From Adenanthera pavonina (Eukaryota > Streptophyta > Magnoliopsida > Fabales > Fabaceae), in contig JAIVEN010000012.1 of assembly GCA_026686845.1 (NCBI GenBank), positions 17,424,501 through 17,488,500 on the forward strand: 64,000 nt of DNA, written 5' to 3'. Shown one piece after another: positions 59,410 to 64,000 of this stretch; position 1 is the first letter of the stretch, and each line of letters opens with the position of its first letter. The translations under genes and the position numbers were made by a program. The notes below the pieces were generated by a model. It was not told where the DNA came from and made no database searches. It was given only the letters and a program-made list of their open reading frames with translations.

Positions 59410-59909
59410 GATTTTTCTGAAGAGGAAGTTGAACTCTTCCGAGAATTGGAACCTTGCATTAATCAAGGCCACCGTGGGTCACTGGGGCCAACTGAATTCT
59501 CATTGTGAACTCTCATGTTGGCGAAGCAAAACTCTCACTATGGGGAAGAGTAACTCAGGAGATGGGAGGAAGAGGTTTGTTTTCTTGGTTCACAATGGCA
59601 CTATGAAACCCATGGTCATGAACAGGAAACTTCAGAAGGAAGAAGACGGAGAAGGGACGAGTTGATGGCTTATTTTATTGAAAAATATATATGAGATGGC
59701 AACTTAAAAATAAAATGAGTTGGATTTTTTTTAATAAAAATGAGTCGGATTACTGTGAATGTATTGTTTAATAAAATTAACGGTGTTAGGGATAAGGAAT
59801 TTTTCTATTGAATTTTGAAAGTTAGAGAATTAAAAAGATAGTTAATGAAGTTAAGGGACGAAATTGAAATCTAGTACAAAGTTAATGGACCAAAGGTATC
59901 ATTTTGGCT

Positions 59910-61355
59910 AAATTAATTTTCTCCCGAGTTTTGACTCAATTATTTTATTAAATATATATAGATACACATGAAGTAAAAATTTAGATTTGTTTTTCAAAAA
60001 TAAATTAGAAAAAATGATTGATCTGCAATACGTAATCCATTATATGGTGAGTATTTAATCAAGCACATTAATTAAATTGATTATTTAATTTGATCGGAGG
60101 ATTTGGGCAATGTAGGGGAAGGATACTTGAAGAATCGGTGATGAAGATGGAATATGACACGCTAGAACATGTTCAAACTAGCGAAGATTAATTCATTGAG
60201 TCAATCCATTTCAGATGATTTGTCTTCTTTTTATTGATATATAATGCAACCATTCTCATGACCGAGTTTCATAATTTGTGGGATAGTGGCGGCAAGGCCT
60301 AAAATTGTTGGGAGAAAAAAAAGAAAGAAATAATGCCTAAGATTCAATGTGATACTTTGGTGGTAAAAGTTAATTACTTATTAGTTATTAGTTTAACATA
60401 TTGATGATCCCCGCAGAGAAGCATCTTAGGATGTTTTGATTTGAATCTCTAACAGATTCACATGTGAGGTAACCCATTCATATGAGGAAATCAAATTAAG
60501 AAACTTTTGTCTGCGGTGTTGGGTGGCTTTCTTATTGCCTCATGCATGCTGGATTGAAAGAAATGATGAGAGGGGAGGTCATGGAAGTGGTCGAAGAGAG
60601 AAGTGGCAAATGAAGAAGCCAAAGAGAAGTAAGTAGAATGGAGAGGCGGTGACGAGTTTGTCTAAATTAAAAAGAAAAGTCTTTTTATTTTTAGAATTAC
60701 GTTTTTATAAGTTTTTTTTAAGTGAATAAGTTTTTATAAGGTTATAATAATCTATTAATTAATTTTTCATCCTTTAATATAATTATAATTTTAATTACCT
60801 TTCATGATAAATATTGGTTTATATAGATTGTTTTGAATGATTTTTCCATTTATAACCTTCCTTGTTCTCTCTTTTGCTTTTTCAGAATTTTTAATTTTAA
60901 TTTACTATTAAAAAAAAGGGAAGAGGAAGCAAGCATACACAATTCACACTAACGCTAAATTACTTAGTGGCAAGTGCTATTAATAAATTATATTTAATCA
61001 TAATGGGACATATTGTGGGAAGGGTTCTTTTGCATTAATCTTTTTGCGAAAATTACTATGCAAGACTAAAATTATAATTTTATTACAAAATAGGATTTAC
61101 TGGTCATTTAAGTATAAAAGGGGAGCAACCTTTTTAAATTAAACATAAAAAAATATAAAATTATCAAAAACCTTCAAATTTTATTTCTCCCCTATCATCA
61201 CTGGTTAGCAGTCACTAAAGGCTAATCAACGGCTACTGACAACTGGTCGATGCCCTCCAGTTGTAAATTACCAAAATACATTCAAGTTTTATTTGTTTAC
61301 TATGAATTTTTTTAGCATTTTTCAATTTTTGTTCCAAAGTTTTTTAATTTAGAAT
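59910..61355. other. AT-rich intergenic DNA
   Basis: No gene or clear repeat is recognised. Short direct repeats and poly-A and poly-T runs are common. Confidence 0.4.
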
Positions 61356-61960
61356 AATTCATGATAAAAATTTGAAAAGCAAGTTGTAAAATTAGAGTAA
61401 ACAAACTACAAATTGTAGAAAAGAAGTTACAAAATACTAAAATAATTCATAGTAAAAATATGAAAAATAAATTATAAATTAAGAGTAAATAAATTGCAAA
61501 ATATGTAAAAGAAATTGCAAGAACACCAAAAAAAATTTATAGTAAAAATTTAAAAAATGACTTGTAAATTCAAAATAAGTAAGTTATAAAATATGTAAAA
61601 TAAGTTACAAAAACATTGAAATAATTCATAGTAGAAATTAGAAAAATGAGTTGCAAATTCAAAATAAACAAATTGTAAATTCTAGAAAAAAATTGTAAAA
61701 CAGTAAAACAATTCATAATAAAAATCTTTATAATAAAAATCTGGAAAACAAATTACAAATTCAAAGTAACCAAGTTACAAAATCTAAAAAAGAAATTACA
61801 AAAGTACCGAAACAATTCATAATGAAAATGTGGAAAACAAGTTACAAATTTAGATTCAAGAAGTTACACTTTCTGAAAAAGAAATTGCAAAGTAAAAATT
61901 TGAAAATAAAATTGTGAATTCAAAATAAATAAATCATAAAATCTAAAAAAAAAATTATAA
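61356..61960. repeat. Diverged minisatellite, period about 88 bp
   Basis: The start AATTCAT(A/G)(A/G)TAAAAAT recurs at 61356, 61444, 61534, 61623, 61710 and 61814. Each is followed by AAAA(C/T)AA(A/G)TT(A/G)(C/T)AAATT-type text and a TAAAAGAAATTACAA-like tail. Spacings are 88, 90, 89, 87 and 104 bp; the last is lengthened by an internal duplication of ATAAAAATCT. About seven units, all diverged. Confidence 0.75.
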
Positions 61961-63653
61961 GTTATTTTGTCCCAGCAATGTTTGATTTCTAACATGAATG
62001 GTGGGTTATTGCTCCAATCTGTCCAAATTATTTTATAAAATTCAGGAATGATTCTCACTTGAGTGTACAGTAACAATAAAATAGTGATAGTTTAATAACA
62101 TTATAAGAACTTTGAAGATTAAAGGGTTATGAAGAATGAGGGAAGAAATGAGGAAAGTAAAAGGGGGAGCAAAATGGGCGTCGTCTTCCGATAATGAGAA
62201 CTAATACCAAACAAAAAGTAAGGGACCTTACTTGTAAGCCACCGCCATTGACAGGGGAGCAAAAGTTGAAATGAGTGCTTGTTGAACTAGATAGAAATAT
62301 AATTTTTAAAAAGGGGGAAAATCTCAACATGAAAGCCCTTTTCTTCTTTTTTTTTTTTTTTCCAATTTGTAAAGAAGAACATGATTCCCCTAATGATTGT
62401 GCATGCATGATTGCGGCGCTGTGAGAGAAAGAAGGGTTGGCTAATTGTCATTATGACCTCCAACAAACAAAAGGATTGAAAAAAAAGCACATGGCCTTTG
62501 GTGGAAGTGATAGAGACTGCCTTCTCTCTTCTAAACATGAATCATGTCAACTCCATGGTGGGAAGTTCCTTTACTATTTAAGGGCAATGTTAATGAGTTT
62601 AAGTGTTCAATAGTTGGCTCAATCCCAAGACTCAAGATATTTAGACCTTTGAAGGCAGCTGAAAGTACATGTTGAATCCTAGACTACTAGAAGTTAGAGC
62701 CCCACAAGCAGTAATGGAAGTACCTTCCGAAACTACCAACTTATTAAAAGAAAAGGGGGGATATGTACCGTGTCATTTCTTGTCTTGACTCTTCAAGGCA
62801 TCACCACTCTCTCTCACCCGACCTTTCTCATTTGGTTATGTACTCTTCTTACTAATTAATGAATTAATTACATCAGACATCCAGTTTGTTTCCTTCGCTA
62901 CAACAGTCAAGAATAGATTTCCATTCATGACCCTGCACTATCAGGGTGCTTATTATTCTACCATTGAAAATGCCATTTTTCATGACAGGTTACTCAATTT
63001 GGCTATTTAGAATTTATCCAAAAAAAAACCAAAAAACGGATATTTAGAAAACTTCCAACTCATTAGCTGATGCGAGACCAACAACAGAGCCCAGCCCCTA
63101 CTGTGTCCTTTATACTTCAAGACTTAATCATGGGCCTGGGCTTACCTGTCTCGGATTATTATCATGAAAAGGCCGAATAAGATCACCATAAGCATCTAAA
63201 TAAATATCGCAATTGAACAAGGTAGAAACTATACAAGTGGAATTGACTAGAATCTGATATTTCCAGGTTGTGTGTGAAAAATGCAACCTCTAGCCCGAGT
63301 TTGTTTATGTTAGTGCCAAAAGCAAAAAAAAGACCGAGCGTGTTTGTCTGATATTTCAGGCGGAATACTGTTATAAAGGTTAATTTACTTCATTTTCAAG
63401 AACGGTAAATATTTTCAGCAAAAGCGAAATCCCTCAGTACCAAAAGGTGCTTTTAGGACATCTCTTCAAAAGGGAAAAATCCCACAAGACTACAAACCAA
63501 CATATGAAATCATGCAAAACTGGACTACACAAGCCAACCCTTCGAAAAACCTCTTCAGAGAGTAACAAAATTGAAAAATTATAAAAATTGAAATTTATAG
63601 AAGAATCAAGAAGCATTGCTGTCAAAATGATCGGAGAATAATAATTTCAGGTT
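61961..63653. other. Intergenic DNA
   Basis: There is no recognisable coding sequence. It contains a T-rich run at about 62340-62362 and other low-complexity tracts. Confidence 0.4.
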
Positions 63654-63737
63654 CTACTCAACCTCCATAGCAGAATTTGCTTCATCTAAGATACTCTGTA
63701 GCTCCTTTACTCGTTGCCTGGTCAATGCCACACAATC
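63654..63737 (-). CDS. Last exon of an unidentified minus-strand gene
   Basis: On the minus strand an acceptor GGTTTCAG is followed by a 28-codon exon ending in TAG: DCVALTRQRVKELQSILDEA, then NSAMEVE. The charged, heptad-like text suggests a coiled-coil C-terminus. The rest of the gene would lie to the right; no further exon is clear before 64000. The family is not recognised. Confidence 0.45.
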   Translation of the reverse strand, partial: DCVALTRQRVKELQSILDEANSAMEVE

Positions 63738-64000
63738 CTGAAACCACAGCACAATTATCATTAACTCCTATCCCAACATCTTGCTCTCTAGTATGCACCA
63801 TCATTTTCACGCTCTTGAGTAACTGACGCGTCCAATGAACAATCAAAATTTCTCTTCATGGTTTTTTCCACTATACGATAGGATAAAGTTCCTACTAGTT
63901 TGAAGTGTCAAGCTACTTTGGCACAATTCCAGTCTGCCATTTCATTGGCTCACCTCAAAAGAACATCTACAATGGCTTATTAAGGAAACTATACCAGCAG

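Larger units (their letters stand above)
58262..59909. mobile_element. Long-TIR (Mutator-like) element with an internal reading frame
   Basis: The first about 135 bp (GGCAAAAACATACTTTTG..., ...AACACTGTTAATTTTAC) and the last about 135 bp are inverted copies of each other at roughly 70% by eye. Shared blocks are CCTTAACTT, AAAATTCAA and CTAACAC(T/C)GTTAATTTTA. Flanks TAATTTAAT and AAATTAATT are a possible but AT-rich 9-bp target duplication. No transposase is seen. Inside is a frame broken by a small MITE (58736-59317), suggesting a Pack-MULE-type element with captured sequence. Confidence 0.6.

Noticed and set aside
61356..61960. CRISPR-like array
   Set aside because: Units are diverged throughout with no constant repeat and variable spacer, and the DNA is eukaryotic.

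Overview
This window is plant nuclear DNA, probably from a eudicot. It is AT-rich, its genes are split by GT-AG introns, and it holds plant-type CACTA, Copia, PIF/Harbinger and Stowaway elements, a CC-NBS-LRR disease-resistance gene family, and relics of an ABC1-type kinase, a class VIII myosin and a plant amidase. No bacterial or organellar signal is seen. The species cannot be named from the sequence alone. Almost everything is transposon or gene relic, and no certainly intact host gene is present.

Left part (about 1-30.4 kb). A CACTA (En/Spm) element, CACTA-1, lies on the + strand. Its transposase starts at 3552 and its 3' end is at 30414; its 5' end is not seen and may lie outside the window. 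It is split by a 17.3-kb insertion (5107-22440): a solo LTR (family A, TG...CA ends, TTAGA/TTAGG flanks) which is itself split by a second CACTA, CACTA-2 (6066-20650, minus strand). CACTA-2 keeps a nearly complete TNP2-type transposase and a second gene joining a plant transposase domain to a Ulp1-like cysteine protease fold. Upstream of its transposase it carries fragments of a myosin VIII gene and an amidase gene. A different solo LTR (family B, TSD TGAAA) sits in the 3' part of the CACTA-1 transposase at 23669-25530. Two exons of an ABC1-type kinase (1006-2222) lie upstream of the CACTA-1 transposase, much as captured fragments do in CACTA-2.

Middle part (30.4-46 kb). After a Stowaway MITE and a promoter-like region comes a CC-NBS-LRR pseudogene (34112-45906). 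It is interrupted by a 9.8-kb Copia element with 347-bp LTRs and a GATTC target duplication. A family A solo LTR (35883-40983, TSD GGCTC) is inserted in the Copia gag gene, and a family B solo LTR (37018-38781, TSD GCTTG) is inserted in that. This gives three nested layers and a clear insertion order.

Right part (46-64 kb). A degenerate PIF/Harbinger element (46236-52852) has a MYB/SANT-like ORF1, split by a third LTR-like insertion, and a DDE transposase. Eighteen bases further on lies a non-autonomous TIR element with TAA flanks. Two more NBS-LRR relics follow (54.3-55.3 and 56.15-56.7 kb), then an unidentified exon (57.3 kb), a Mutator-like long-TIR element whose reading frame is split by a small MITE (58.26-59.9 kb), a diverged 88-bp minisatellite (61.3-62.0 kb), and the last exon of an unidentified minus-strand gene at the right edge.

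The window is thus a resistance-gene cluster margin that has become a transposon graveyard. Its most interesting contents are gene-fragment capture by CACTA, the protease-like domain in the second CACTA gene, and the order of events that the nesting records.
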